Counted from the stretch's first letter, positions 28,083 to 37,618 are shown. The stretch is 64,000 nucleotides of DNA from 3107 sp965216225 (GCA_965216225.1 CBDCFF010000029.1:140820-204819); one strand, 5' to 3'. The notes: generated by a model from the sequence alone, not told the origin. Program-made: numbers and translations.

Positions 28083-28348
28083 ATCAGGGTGCGGAAATGG
28101 CCCGGCATGAAAAACCGAAGGACGACACAGGGGTCCGGATCTGCTTCTGCGATCCTCAAAGTCCCTGGCAGCGCGGCAGCAATGAAAACACGAACGGGCT
28201 TTTGCGACAGTACTTTCCAAAAGGCACAGACCTTGGCGGCCACAGCAGGGACGAACTGGAGGCCGTCGCCTGCACCCTGAACTGTCGCCCGGGAAAAACG
28301 CCTGGTTGGAAAACTCCAGCTGAAGCATTGGACGAAGTCTTGATATGA
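28083..28348 (+). pseudogene. IS30-family transposase C-terminal fragment
   Basis: About 88 residues: EMARHEKPKDDTGVRICFCDPQSPWQRGSNENTNGLLRQYFPKGTDL.., ending RPGKTPGW.TPAEALDEVL. This is the third part of the IS30 DDE core, including the Glu in NENTNGL. The N-terminal two thirds are gone, replaced by IS21. Confidence 0.9.
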
Positions 28349-28384
28349 GGTATCAAACAACCGTTGCGACCACCGATTGAAGCC

Positions 28385-28687
28385 GCCCTCTACCTGTCGA
28401 TCCGCTATAGCGAGCGTCTGGCCGCGGCTGGTATCGAGCCGTCGGTCGGCAGCGTCGGGGGCTCGTGTGACAACGCCCTCGCAGAAACCATGAATGGCCT
28501 TTGCAAAACCGAACCGGTTCATCGCAAAGGCCCTTGGCGCAACATGCAGGACTTGGAAATGGCAACGCCGGGATGGGTTGACTGGTTCAACAATCGACGT
28601 TTGCCGGGCCCCATCGGAAACATCCCGCCAGCCGACGCAGAAGCGAATTACCATGCGCAGCGCAGCGCGTTCGACAGGGTCGCGTGA
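28385..28687 (+). pseudogene. IS3-family orfB C-terminal fragment
   Basis: YLSIRYSERLAAAGIEPSVGSVGGSCDNALAETMNGLCKTE, then GWVDWFNNRRLPGPIGNIPPADAEANYHAQ: the last third of an IS3-group transposase, unlike the IS3 at 43437. The usual SYDNA is SCDNA. It marks the right edge of the first IS region, 65 bp from a host Rieske gene end. Confidence 0.88.
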
Positions 28688-28752
28688 AATGAAGCCAAAG
28701 GTCGCCGGGAAAACCGGGGCGATTCAGTCCTCGCCAACCCATCCATCGGCGC

Positions 28753-29790
28753 CTACTCCATCGCGGCATCGACCGTGCGCTCCTGGGCTATCATCGCTTC
28801 AAGCTGACGCCGATAGCGCAACTGCCCGCCGTCAATACTCAGATCAATATGCGGCGTTTTCCTGTTGGTCATGCCCTTTTGCACCTGATTGAGCACTTCG
28901 CGATCTTCCTCGAAGGCATGTTTGACATCCTCGCTCATCATTTGGCTCAGTGCTTCGTCATCCGGGCGGATATTTCGCAACTGGAACCAGTAGTAACGGG
29001 TCCTGGATTCCGTTTCGGGGGTCATGAAGTTGTAGCTGTCCATGATGAAGGTCTTCTCATGCAACGGGCCGTCCACGCCGCCGGCGCCGGCGGGTGTGAA
29101 CACGGCCCTGATCAGCGCGTGGCTGGGGTAGCGGACTTCGTAATGCTGCAGGCGGTCGCAATTGCCCTCGAATTCGACGATCTTTTTGTAAAACGGGGCC
29201 GGTTCCACATCCATCATCCAGCGCCAGACAGTGATACCGTCATCCTTTCTGGTGATCCGAAGCGGCGTGTTGGCGGTTGCCGCCTGTCCAAAGGAGGATT
29301 GGTGTACCCAGGCGACATGCGTGGGGTCCAGCAGGTTGTCGGTTACATAGAGGTAATTGCAGTCGATGCTCAGGGCGGCCCCCTTGTTCATGCCCCATGC
29401 CGGGTCATCAAAATTCCCGATCTCGAAAATCTCGCCGGCGTCAGCCAGCGCCGGGTTGCCCATCCAGATCCAGACCAGCCCATAGCGTTCCTCACAAGGG
29501 TAGGCGCGGACCCTGGCGCTGGACGGGATCGTCCCCTGACCGGGGGCCACGATACACTGTCCCGCACAGTTGAAGGTCAGCCCGTGATAGCCACATTCCA
29601 CCGCATCGCCTTTGCGACGGCCCTTGCTGAGTGGTAACTTGCGGTGTGGGCAGGCATCCTCAAGGGCGACGATATTGCCCGCGCTGTCGCGGAACATGCA
29701 GATGTTTTCGTTCAGCAGAACGACCTGCTGCAGATCCTGCGTTATTTCGTCCGACCAAGCGGCGACATACCAAGCGTTTTTCAGGAACAT
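28753..29790 (-). CDS. Rieske non-heme iron oxygenase (VanA/TsaM-like)
   Basis: 345 aa. Rieske [2Fe-2S] ligands C47-x-H49 and C66-x2-H69 (DACPHR..ECGYHG). The mononuclear iron site is in VTDNLLDPTHVAWVH, with His158 and His163 and a following acidic ligand expected. Length and layout match single-component-alpha demethylating monooxygenases such as vanillate demethylase oxygenase. It needs a reductase, not found in this window. It lies 67 bp downstream of the ABC binding protein on the same strand, so probably acts on the imported compound. The true substrate is unknown. Confidence 0.88.
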   Translation of the reverse strand: MFLKNAWYVAAWSDEITQDLQQVVLLNENICMFRDSAGNIVALEDACPHRKLPLSKGRRKGDAVECGYHGLTFNCAGQCIVAPGQGTIPSSARVRAYPCEERYGLVWIWMGNPALADAGEIFEIGNFDDPAWGMNKGAALSIDCNYLYVTDNLLDPTHVAWVHQSSFGQAATANTPLRITRKDDGITVWRWMMDVEPAPFYKKIVEFEGNCDRLQHYEVRYPSHALIRAVFTPAGAGGVDGPLHEKTFIMDSYNFMTPETESRTRYYWFQLRNIRPDDEALSQMMSEDVKHAFEEDREVLNQVQKGMTNRKTPHIDLSIDGGQLRYRRQLEAMIAQERTVDAAME

Positions 29791-29857
29791 CGGGCGTATC
29801 TCTTCGATTCAGGCAAGCAGCGGCCACGGGTTCGGACCCATGGCCGCCAAAGTTGGC

Positions 29858-31453
29858 TTACGCATCAATCCAGGCGGTCCGGGGGCCTTGGAAAAAGCCC
29901 ATCGGGCCGGCACCATGCGGTGTCATCCCCATGACTTCGTTTGCATGTGCGTCAAGATAGTCGCGGAAGGCAAGCGGGATATGCCCGCCATTTTCGTGCA
30001 ACATCATCTGCACTTCGCAATAAAGCTCCTTGCGCTTGTCAAAGTCGGTGATGCCGCGGGCTTCGACAAGAATCTGGTCGAACCGTTCGTTGGCCCATGC
30101 CGTCTCGTTGTAGCTGACGCCGGACTGGAAGGCGATCGACAGGATCAGGTCGGGCACAGGCCGCGCATCCCAGCCGGAGACGATCATCGGTTTCTGCATC
30201 CAGACTGCGGACCAGTAAGTGTCCGCAGGGGGCTGGATCAGGTTGATGTTCACGCCCGCCGCCTGCGCGGATTGCTGGAACACCTGACAGGCCGACAGCG
30301 CGCCGGAGCCGGGAACGTCGGAGGCGTAAAGGTCGATCGGCGTGTTCTCCAGCCCGGCCTTCCTGATGTGGAACCGCGCCTGTTCGGGATCGTAAGCGCG
30401 CTGCGGGATGTCGCTGCAATAGAAGGGATCGTTGGGCGCAACCGGGTGATCGTTGCCGATGCCGCCATAGCCTTTGAGCACGTTATCGACGATCTGCTGA
30501 CGGTCCACGGCGTATTTCATCGCCAGCCGCAGGTCATTGTTGTCGGTCGGTGCGCGGTCGAGCATCATCGCAAGATTGATTTGCGCCCCGGAATTGGCCC
30601 GCAGCACCTGTGCCGCGTCGGAACGCTCCAGCAATTGCACAGAGATCGGATCAAGCTGCAAAAGGCAGTTGATGTCACCCGCGACCAGCGCGTTGACGCG
30701 CGCCGTCGGATCGCCGATGCCGATCATCTCGAATGTATCGACATTGGCGACCTCGCCCCAGTAATCGTCGTTGCGCACGAACTCGACACGGTTGCTCGGG
30801 TCATAGGTCGCCACCTTGAACGGGCCGGTGCCGTAGACCGCGCCGCTGAAATCATCAACGCCTGCCGGGCTGATCGGCACGCGGGTGTCGCTGAGCGTGA
30901 TGGGAAAATCGGCGTTGGAGGACGCCAGCGTGAATTTCACCTGCAAGGGTGCGGTCTTTTGCATCGACGTGATCTGTGACAGAAAGGACTTTGTCGGAGA
31001 TTCAGACCCTTCGGCGGTGTGGCGCGACAGGGAATAGATTACATCGTCTGCGGTGAAGTCCTTTCCATTGTGGAAGGTGACGCCGCTGCGCAGGTCGAAG
31101 ACCCACTCGGTCGCGTTGTCATTGGGCGTCCAGCCGGTGGCGAGCATCGGGATCGGCCGCAGATCGGTATCGCGGTTGACCAGCAGATCATATACCGCAA
31201 AGGCCGCCACAAGGTTTGCGGTGGTATTCAGCTTGGTGGGATCCAGTGAATCCTTGGCATCCGCGGTGGGCACACCCATGATCAAGACGCCGCCCTTTTT
31301 CGGGGTCGCCGCCCGCGCGCGCCCGGCGGTCAGGCTGCCGATGAGTGTCGCTGACACACCAGTAGCCGCCAGCGTACCCATAAACCTGCGTCGCGAGATA
31401 CTGTTCGCCACATATTGCTTGAAGAGGTAGTCGTTGAATCTGTCGTCTGACAT
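29858..31453 (-). CDS. ABC transporter periplasmic binding protein (SBP family 5)
   Basis: About 531 aa from MSDDRFNDYLFKQYV; an earlier Met eight codons upstream is possible. A Tat signal (SRRRFMGTLAATGV, cleavage near ARA-ATPKKGG) precedes a dipeptide/oligopeptide-type binding fold (LDPTKLNTTANLV, FDLRSGVTFHNGKDFTADDVIYSL, YGTGPFKV). Such proteins also bind opines, glycosides and other small organics. It is divergent from the GntR gene and, with the permeases and double ATPase on the other strand, forms a complete importer. A CTGTGATCACAG palindrome lies about 90 bp upstream. Confidence 0.9.
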   Translation of the reverse strand: MSDDRFNDYLFKQYVANSISRRRFMGTLAATGVSATLIGSLTAGRARAATPKKGGVLIMGVPTADAKDSLDPTKLNTTANLVAAFAVYDLLVNRDTDLRPIPMLATGWTPNDNATEWVFDLRSGVTFHNGKDFTADDVIYSLSRHTAEGSESPTKSFLSQITSMQKTAPLQVKFTLASSNADFPITLSDTRVPISPAGVDDFSGAVYGTGPFKVATYDPSNRVEFVRNDDYWGEVANVDTFEMIGIGDPTARVNALVAGDINCLLQLDPISVQLLERSDAAQVLRANSGAQINLAMMLDRAPTDNNDLRLAMKYAVDRQQIVDNVLKGYGGIGNDHPVAPNDPFYCSDIPQRAYDPEQARFHIRKAGLENTPIDLYASDVPGSGALSACQVFQQSAQAAGVNINLIQPPADTYWSAVWMQKPMIVSGWDARPVPDLILSIAFQSGVSYNETAWANERFDQILVEARGITDFDKRKELYCEVQMMLHENGGHIPLAFRDYLDAHANEVMGMTPHGAGPMGFFQGPRTAWIDA

Positions 31454-31542
31454 CCGATCGTCTCCGCTGTTGGGCAATCCCGAATGGCACTGCCATGGGT
31501 TTGGTGACAGGGGTCGTCACCCTGCTCCTGATTTTCCGAAAA

Positions 31543-31554
31543 CTGTGATCACAG
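31543..31554. promoter_or_regulatory. candidate GntR operator 1
   Basis: Perfect 12-bp palindrome CTGTGATCACAG in the divergent promoter between the binding-protein gene and gntR. The 16-bp version AACTGTGATCACAGAT differs by one base from operator 2 at 32400. It lacks the 6-bp centre of a CRP site, so CRP is unlikely. Confidence 0.75.
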
Positions 31555-31672
31555 ATTCCGCACAATAGCAAGACCGTTTTGGAATCGGCGGCGTCTGACT
31601 GCTGCAAACGTCATGGTCTGGTCATCATGCAGGCGCTGGCTTACAGATTGCCCGTCGAACGAGAGATTTCTC

Positions 31673-32335
31673 ATGCAGGATGCGCAAAAACCGAAGACCG
31701 CCGAACCCCGGAACCTCAGTTCGTTCGTCCATGCCGACCTGCGCAGGAAGCTGATCACGGGGCAACTCAAACCCGCCGAGAGCCTGTCCATCAGAAAGCT
31801 GGCGGAGGGATACGCATTTTCCACGATGCCCGTCCGGGAGGCATTGCGGCAACTGGCATCGGAGAACGCGCTTGTAGGGGCCGCACGCAAAGCCTACCGT
31901 GTGCCGGACCTCTCATCCGCGCAAGCTGCCGACCTGTTCCACATCCGCGCGGTGCTGGAAGGGGCGGCGGCAGAGGCGGCCGCAATGCACATGAATAATG
32001 CCGACCTCGACTTTTTGTCCCGGATGACGAAAAGGATGGAGCAATGCCGGGTGCAGCGCGACCCGACGGCGTTTCTTCTGGCGAACCACCGGTTCCACAA
32101 TTGCATCTACGACAGGGCAGGCAATGACGCCATGAAGGCGATCATCGACGGGCTGTATGTGCAGACAGGGCCGTGGCTGGCCCATGGCATTGTCAATCTT
32201 GTGAACGCTGACAACTGGCTGGGGGATCACAATGAAATCATTGACGCCCTCAGGACCAGGGACGCAGCCACCGCCCGGCGACTGGTGGAGGAAGACGTGC
32301 GCTGGGGCGTTGACCTCTTTCGTGGCGTTTCCTGA
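31673..32335 (+). CDS. GntR-family (FCD) transcriptional regulator
   Basis: 220 aa from MQDAQKPKTAEPRNLSSFV (the frame is open to 31613, but this Met gives the usual length). Winged helix: LRRKLITGQLKPAESLSIRKLAEGYAFSTMPVREALRQLASE, followed by a C-terminal FCD ligand domain with ALLANHRFHNCIYDRAGN and a metal-type His (GDHNEIIDALRTRD). FCD regulators are usually repressors released by a carboxylate or related small molecule. It lies between the two operons it probably controls, with matching palindromes before each. Confidence 0.92.
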   Translation: MQDAQKPKTAEPRNLSSFVHADLRRKLITGQLKPAESLSIRKLAEGYAFSTMPVREALRQLASENALVGAARKAYRVPDLSSAQAADLFHIRAVLEGAAAEAAAMHMNNADLDFLSRMTKRMEQCRVQRDPTAFLLANHRFHNCIYDRAGNDAMKAIIDGLYVQTGPWLAHGIVNLVNADNWLGDHNEIIDALRTRDAATARRLVEEDVRWGVDLFRGVS

Positions 32336-32399
32336 CGCATCCGATGGCGGATTTCGGATTTGTTGCGGCCCGGCATCGGTTTCTCTTGCAATATCTTCA

Positions 32400-32415
32400 A
32401 ACTGTGATCACAGTT
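32400..32415. promoter_or_regulatory. candidate GntR operator 2
   Basis: Perfect 16-bp palindrome AACTGTGATCACAGTT, 22 bp before the ATG of the first permease and 64 bp after the gntR stop. The position, where it would block the promoter or early elongation, fits repression of the permease/ATPase/Rieske operon. Confidence 0.78.
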
Positions 32416-32437
32416 GCGGGAAACGGGAAGGGGCGCC

Positions 32438-33391
32438 ATGAGTCTGTTTGAAATTCTCTGGAAGCGATTGCTGATCGGCGCGGTTACTCTTCTTTTCGTG
32501 TCTGCTCTGGTGTTTCTGGGGACCGAAATTCTTCCCGGTGATGTGGCAAATGCAATACTGGGGCAGGGAGCGACGCCGGAACTCGTCGCCCAGATCCGCG
32601 AGCGGCTGGGTCTGAACGAGCCTTTGCATGTCCGCTATCTTGTCTGGCTCGGCAATTTTGTCAGCGGAGATTTTGGAACCTCTCTGGTCAATGGCACCGA
32701 TATCCGGAGCGAAATTTCCGGCAGGGCCACCAATACCCTGATCCTTGCGCTCTGCACCGCGCTGATTGCGGTGCCGCTGGCAATCATTCTGGGTCTGGCG
32801 GCGGCGATCAAGCCCGGAGGCCTGGCCGACCGCGTGATCACCTCGGCCTCGCTGGCGCTGATTTCCTTTCCCGACTTTCTGGTGGCTGTTGTGCTGGTCA
32901 CGATCTTTGCGGTCAAGTTGCAGTGGTTGCCTGCCATTGCCTCGATCCGGCCGGGGTACGAATTCCTCGACTGGGTGCGCATCCTGATCCTGCCGGTGGC
33001 GGGTCTTACCTTTACCATTCTGGCCCATATGGTGCGCATGACGCGCTCTGCCGTACTGAATGTTCTCAGCAGCCCTGCCATTGAAATGGCGATCCTCAAG
33101 GGCGTGCCGCGGCGAAGGTTGCTGCTTCGTCATGCGCTGCCCAATGCCCTGGGGCCGATCATCAATGTGGTTGCCCTGAACCTTGCCTATCTGATCAGCG
33201 GCGTCGTGGTGATCGAGACGCTGTTCAATTACCCCGGCCTGGGCCGCTATATGGTCGAGGCGGTGACCAACCGCGATGTGCCCATCGTGCAGACCTGCGC
33301 AATGATCTTTTGTTGCGTCTACATCCTGCTGAACCTCACAGCGGACATCCTGTCAATCATGGCCAACCCGCGCGTGAGGTACAAAAAATGA
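32438..33391 (+). CDS. ABC transporter permease, DppB type
   Basis: 317 aa. An N-terminal membrane helix (LLIGAVTLLFVSALVFLG), the DppB-type N-region ARLGLNEPLHVRYLVWLGNFV and the EAA-like loop (EMAILKGVPRRRLLLRHALPNALGPIINV). About six membrane spans. First gene of the plus-strand operon, just behind operator 2; its stop overlaps the next ATG. Confidence 0.92.
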   Translation: MSLFEILWKRLLIGAVTLLFVSALVFLGTEILPGDVANAILGQGATPELVAQIRERLGLNEPLHVRYLVWLGNFVSGDFGTSLVNGTDIRSEISGRATNTLILALCTALIAVPLAIILGLAAAIKPGGLADRVITSASLALISFPDFLVAVVLVTIFAVKLQWLPAIASIRPGYEFLDWVRILILPVAGLTFTILAHMVRMTRSAVLNVLSSPAIEMAILKGVPRRRLLLRHALPNALGPIINVVALNLAYLISGVVVIETLFNYPGLGRYMVEAVTNRDVPIVQTCAMIFCCVYILLNLTADILSIMANPRVRYKK

Positions 33392-34251
33392 GCGATGTCC
33401 CACAGAACCGGCGCACGCATCTGCGCGATATTCGCGATGATCTGACGCCCGGCGTTGCCATCTGCATTGCGTTCCTGATTGCGGTGCTGATTATCGCCAC
33501 CTTCGCGCCCTGGATCGCGCCGTATGACGAGGGCGCGATTCTGTCCAACGAGAGCTTTGCCCGCCCCAGTGCGGAAATGTGGCTGGGCAGTGACTTTCTG
33601 GGCCGCGATATGCTCTCGCGCCTGATCTACGGCGTGCGGGTGACGCTGTTTCTGGCATTGGTGATCACCTTTCTGTCGTTCTTTGCAGGTGTCGGGCTTG
33701 GTTTTCTTGCAGCAGCCTTCGGGGGGAGCGTGGACAACTGGATGAGCCGTTTGAATGACGCCATGCTCAGCTTTCCGGCGTTGATGCTGGCGTTGATCGT
33801 GATCAACTCGCTTGGCTCGTCTTTCCTCGTTCTGGTGTTGACCATCGCCTTCATCGACATGACCCGCGTGTTCCGCGTGGCGCGCGCGCTGGCGGTGAAT
33901 ATCATGGTGATGGATTATGTCGAGGCGGCAGTGGTGCGCGGCGAGGGCAGGGGCTGGATCATCTGGCACGAGGCGCTGCCCAATGCCCTGACCCCGCTGG
34001 CCGCCGAATTCGGCATCCGCTTTACCTATGCGATCCTGTTCATCTCGGCGCTCAGCTTCTTGGGGCTGGGGGTGCAACCGCCGCAATCGGACCTCGGCGT
34101 GATGGTCAAGGAAAACATGCAGGCGATTCTCTATGGTGAATACACCGTGCTTTACCCGGCCTTCGGCATCGCCCTGATTGCCATTTCCATGAACGTCTTT
34201 ATCGACTGGTTGCTGCAACGTTCTGGCGCCAGGCTACCGGATGAGATTTGA
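33388..34251 (+). CDS. ABC transporter permease, DppC type
   Basis: 287 aa from MSDVPQNRRTHLRD, overlapping the upstream stop by 4 bp. An OppC-like N-terminus with one membrane helix, SDFLGRDMLSRLIYGVRVTL, and the EAA loop AAVVRGEGRGWIIWHEALPNALTPL. Pairs with the DppB-type permease. Confidence 0.92.
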   Translation: MSDVPQNRRTHLRDIRDDLTPGVAICIAFLIAVLIIATFAPWIAPYDEGAILSNESFARPSAEMWLGSDFLGRDMLSRLIYGVRVTLFLALVITFLSFFAGVGLGFLAAAFGGSVDNWMSRLNDAMLSFPALMLALIVINSLGSSFLVLVLTIAFIDMTRVFRVARALAVNIMVMDYVEAAVVRGEGRGWIIWHEALPNALTPLAAEFGIRFTYAILFISALSFLGLGVQPPQSDLGVMVKENMQAILYGEYTVLYPAFGIALIAISMNVFIDWLLQRSGARLPDEI

Positions 34252-34252
34252 T

Positions 34253-35905
34253 ATGAGCCAGCCCCTTCTGACCGTTCGCAACCTTGAGGTGTCCGTGCGT
34301 GAAAAGCGCGGCAATGAGTTCAGGATTGTCGAGGACATCAGTTTTGATGTGAAACCGGGTGAGGTGATTGCGCTGATCGGCGAAAGCGGGTCCGGCAAAA
34401 CAACCATTTCGCTCAGTTGCATGGGTTATACACGGTCCGGCTGCCATATCACGGGCGGGTCCGTGCATTTGGCCGGCACAGACGTACTGACGCAATCGCT
34501 GCCGAAATTGCAGGAACTGCGGGGCAAGGACATCACCTATGTCGCTCAATCGGCGGCGGCGTCTTTCAACGGCGCGATGACCATTGATGCGCAGGTGACG
34601 GAAATCCCCGTGATCACCGGCGCGATGAGCCGTGCCGACGCGCTGAAACGCGCGGCGAGGCTCTATGCCGATCTGGAACTGCCGAACCCCGACACCATCG
34701 GGCAGCGCTACCCGCATCAGGTCTCCGGCGGGCAGTTGCAGCGGCTGATGGCCGCCATGGCGATGATCAGCGATCCGCGCCTTCTGATCCTTGACGAGCC
34801 GACCACGGCGCTGGATGTGACCACCCAGATCGAAGTGCTGGCGAGCTTCAAAAAGCTGATCGCAGACAACAGGACGGCGGCGATCTATGTCACCCATGAC
34901 CTGTCGCTGGTCGCGCAGATTGCCGATCATATCCTTGTTCTGAAAGACGGCAAAATGGTCGAATATGGCACCACCGGGGACATCATCCGCAATCCGCAGC
35001 ACGCCTATACCAAGGCTCTGATGGCTGCCGCGCATCTGATGCCTGATGAGATACCGACGCCGGCGGTGGTGGACACCACGGATGCGCCACTGATTGAAGT
35101 GCGCGGCGTCACTGCGGGCTATGGGTCAAGGCAGGAGGCCATCGCGCTGCAAGACATCGACCTGAAAATAAAGCAGGGCGAGACCGTTGGGGTGATCGGC
35201 GAGTCCGGCTCGGGCAAGACCACGCTGGGGCGGCTGATCTCTGGTTTGATGGGCGCACGGGAGGGCGGCGTCTATCTGGACGGACGGCAATTGCCGCAGT
35301 ATGTGGCGCAGCGCAGCCGTGATGACCTGCGGCAGGTGCAATTTGCCTTTCAGATGGCGGATGTGGCGCTGAACCCGCGCCAGCGCATCGACAAGATCCT
35401 GGGCCGCCCGATGATGTTCTATCGCGGGCTGGGTGCGCAGGACGCCAAACGCGAAGCCGCCCGGCTTCTGGAGCGGATGGATTTGCCCGTCAGCTTTGCC
35501 TCCCGCTTTCCGCCGGAACTGTCTGGCGGGCAGCGTCAGCGGGTCAATCTGGCGCGCGCCCTTGCCGCAGAGCCGCGCCTGATCATCTGCGATGAGATTA
35601 CCTCGGCGCTGGACACGATAGTTGCTCAGCAAATCCTCGATCTGCTCAGGGATTTGCAGGACGAGCTGAATCTGAGTTACATGTTCATCACCCATGACAT
35701 CGCCACGGTGTCCAGAATATCGGATCGGATTGCGGTGATGCGCCAGGGCCGGATTGTGGCGCAGGGTCCGGTCGGCGAGGTTCTGACACCGCCCTGCCAT
35801 CCCTATACCCGGTTGCTGTTGAATTCCGTGCCGGAGATGCGAACCGATTGGCTCGATGAGGCCGTGATCGAACGCCGGAAACTTGTTGAGGCGCTCGCCG
35901 GCTGA
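34253..35905 (+). CDS. ABC transporter ATPase, two nucleotide-binding domains fused (DppD-DppF)
   Basis: 550 aa from MSQPLLTVRNLEV; an upstream ATG at 34241 overlaps the permease stop and is the alternative. Two complete ABC cassettes: Walker A GESGSGKT near residues 43-50 and again near 316, signature VSGGQLQR and LSGGQRQR, Walker B LLILDEPTTALD and LIICDEITSALD. In many species these are separate dppD and dppF genes. The signature Asp-Glu of each cassette is present, so both sites may hydrolyse ATP. Confidence 0.93.
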   Translation: MSQPLLTVRNLEVSVREKRGNEFRIVEDISFDVKPGEVIALIGESGSGKTTISLSCMGYTRSGCHITGGSVHLAGTDVLTQSLPKLQELRGKDITYVAQSAAASFNGAMTIDAQVTEIPVITGAMSRADALKRAARLYADLELPNPDTIGQRYPHQVSGGQLQRLMAAMAMISDPRLLILDEPTTALDVTTQIEVLASFKKLIADNRTAAIYVTHDLSLVAQIADHILVLKDGKMVEYGTTGDIIRNPQHAYTKALMAAAHLMPDEIPTPAVVDTTDAPLIEVRGVTAGYGSRQEAIALQDIDLKIKQGETVGVIGESGSGKTTLGRLISGLMGAREGGVYLDGRQLPQYVAQRSRDDLRQVQFAFQMADVALNPRQRIDKILGRPMMFYRGLGAQDAKREAARLLERMDLPVSFASRFPPELSGGQRQRVNLARALAAEPRLIICDEITSALDTIVAQQILDLLRDLQDELNLSYMFITHDIATVSRISDRIAVMRQGRIVAQGPVGEVLTPPCHPYTRLLLNSVPEMRTDWLDEAVIERRKLVEALAG

Positions 35906-35915
35906 GGAGACCCGA

Positions 35916-37073
35916 ATGTCCACCACTTCACCCCGAATCCCGGAGATGTTGCGGCGCGCGTTGAGCGATGTCACATCGCTGGATCGCGATCAGGCCCGCA
36001 GCATGACCCCTGCCTTTTATACGTCCGAGGATTTTCTGGCGTTGGAGCAGGAGCATATTTTCCGACAGGAATGGGTGTGTCTTGGCCATACAGGCGAAAT
36101 TCCTGATGCGGGTGATTTCTTCACGACCGAACTTGTCGGAGAGCAATTGCTGATCGTGCGCAATTCCGGGGGCGAGGTCAATGTCCTGTCCAATGTCTGC
36201 CGTCACCGCGGGAATCTGGTCGAGGTCGCGCCAGGCGGCAACAGGCGCAGCTTTGTGTGCCCCTATCATGCCTGGACCTACGACCGGGACGGGGCGCTCA
36301 AGACCGCCCCGTTGATGAAAAAGGCCAGGGCGTTCGATGCCGGAAAATGCAGCCTGCCGAAGATGAAGACGGAGATCTGGAACAACTTCATCTTCGTCAA
36401 TCTGAATGGCAATGCCGAACCGCTGGCCCCGCAGTTGAAAACACTTCAGGGCATCTTGCACAACTATCACAACGAAGAGCGCAATCTGCTGTTCCACGAG
36501 GATACGGTCTGGGGCACCAACTGGAAAAACCTGACCGAGAATTTCATGGAAGGGTATCACCTGTTTGCGACCCACCGGACGACCCTGCAACCGATGACGC
36601 CGACGCAACTGTGCCGCAAGGTGCCGGGCGAGGACCGCTGGACCGCCTACAGATCCTACTACGATCCCGAATTTCCGCCGCGCGGCCCGTTCCACGACGA
36701 CATGACGGAAGATGAGCAACGCAACACGGTTCTGTTCAATATCTTCCCCAGCTTCGTCGTGGCCGTGGCCGCGAACTACACGCTCTACCTGTGCCTGCGT
36801 CCGGCTGGCGCGGACAGGGTTGCGATCCGGTGGGGAGTGGCGGGCTTCAAGACAGATCCCCGGGATCCGGAAGTCGTGGCTTATGTGGAACTGTGCAAGT
36901 CTTTCAATGCCGAAGACAAGGAAAAGCTGGAGACGCTGCAAAAGGCGCAAAACACGCGCTATTTCTCCGGCGGGCCGCTGGCCCCCGATGACCTGGAAGG
37001 CGCCATCCGGGATTTTCTGGGCTATATGAATCGGATGGTCGGAGCAGGGCGCGATCTGGAGGATGCGGGCTGA
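35916..37073 (+). CDS. Rieske non-heme iron oxygenase alpha subunit
   Basis: 385 aa from MSTTSPRIPEMLRR, 10 bp after the ATPase stop. Rieske ligands C95-x-H97 and C115-x2-H118 (NVCRHRGNL, VCPYHAWTY). Catalytic iron site Asn209-Phe-Met-Glu212-x2-His215-x4-His220 (ENFMEGYHLFATH). Layout of ring-hydroxylating/betaine-type oxygenases, and distinct from the 28753 protein. Last gene of the GntR-controlled operon; the partner reductase is not in this window. Confidence 0.9.
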   Translation: MSTTSPRIPEMLRRALSDVTSLDRDQARSMTPAFYTSEDFLALEQEHIFRQEWVCLGHTGEIPDAGDFFTTELVGEQLLIVRNSGGEVNVLSNVCRHRGNLVEVAPGGNRRSFVCPYHAWTYDRDGALKTAPLMKKARAFDAGKCSLPKMKTEIWNNFIFVNLNGNAEPLAPQLKTLQGILHNYHNEERNLLFHEDTVWGTNWKNLTENFMEGYHLFATHRTTLQPMTPTQLCRKVPGEDRWTAYRSYYDPEFPPRGPFHDDMTEDEQRNTVLFNIFPSFVVAVAANYTLYLCLRPAGADRVAIRWGVAGFKTDPRDPEVVAYVELCKSFNAEDKEKLETLQKAQNTRYFSGGPLAPDDLEGAIRDFLGYMNRMVGAGRDLEDAG

Positions 37074-37107
37074 GGGGATCGGTCAAGGTGTTGCCCGCCT
37101 TTCCAAC

Positions 37108-37190
37108 TGCCTGTGGCGCCGGCCCATGGACACTAACGGCGAGGTGCTGGATATGCTGGTGCAATCCCGTCGAAATGCAGAGGTCGTGGT
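37108..37190 (+). pseudogene. IS6-family transposase fragment
   Basis: About 25 residues, LWRRPMDTNGEVLDMLVQSRRNAE, match the middle of IS6-type transposases (usually LWRAVD..G.VLD.LVQ.RRN). Nothing else of the element remains; IS5c sequence follows at about 37269. Confidence 0.72.
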
Positions 37191-37268
37191 TCTGTCGCCA
37201 ACTTTTCGGGCTTTTTCTCTGAATGTCTCTGTGGCACGGATATGCCTTTGAAAGCAGCCGGGGGACAG

Positions 37269-37600
37269 CTGAGAGTCTCGATTTACCTCGCCAATCCGGC
37301 CTGAATCCGGTTCACTCCCGGCGCCTCGTGACAGGAGCGGCAGATGGTCGGACAGCCGGGATTTTCTGACATGGATGATCGCCTGAAGCGGTCGCGCGAT
37401 CCTGGCGATCAGTTGGAAGCCGACGCCCGTATGCCGGGGCGTTTGGTTTCGGGATTTTCCGTGCGGATATCGTGAAGGCTCTGGCGTACTCGGACGGGTT
37501 CCAGACGCGAAGACCATTCGGGCGTTCCGCGAGCGTCTGACCAGGGCAGGCGTGATCGAGGGGCTTTTCAGCCGGTTCGACGCCGCGCTGCGCGAGGCCA
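37269..37600 (+). mobile_element. IS5c copy 2, internally deleted fragment
   Basis: Starts with the shared IS5c left block (GAGTCTCGATTTACC) and the first codons MVGQPGFSDMDDRLKRS, then loses the middle of the N-terminal domain and continues with the AKTIRAFRERLTRAG..LFSRFDAALREA region before stopping at an IS256 fragment. Confidence 0.82.
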
Positions 37601-37618
37601 CTCCCTTGCGGTCTTTCC

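Noticed and set aside
29612..30979. 455-aa open frame on the plus strand
   Set aside because: Antisense to the ABC binding protein, which has a clear signal peptide and family motifs.
31543..31554. CRP/FNR binding site
   Set aside because: TGTGA and TCACA overlap with no 6-bp spacer, and an FCD regulator gene lies beside both copies.
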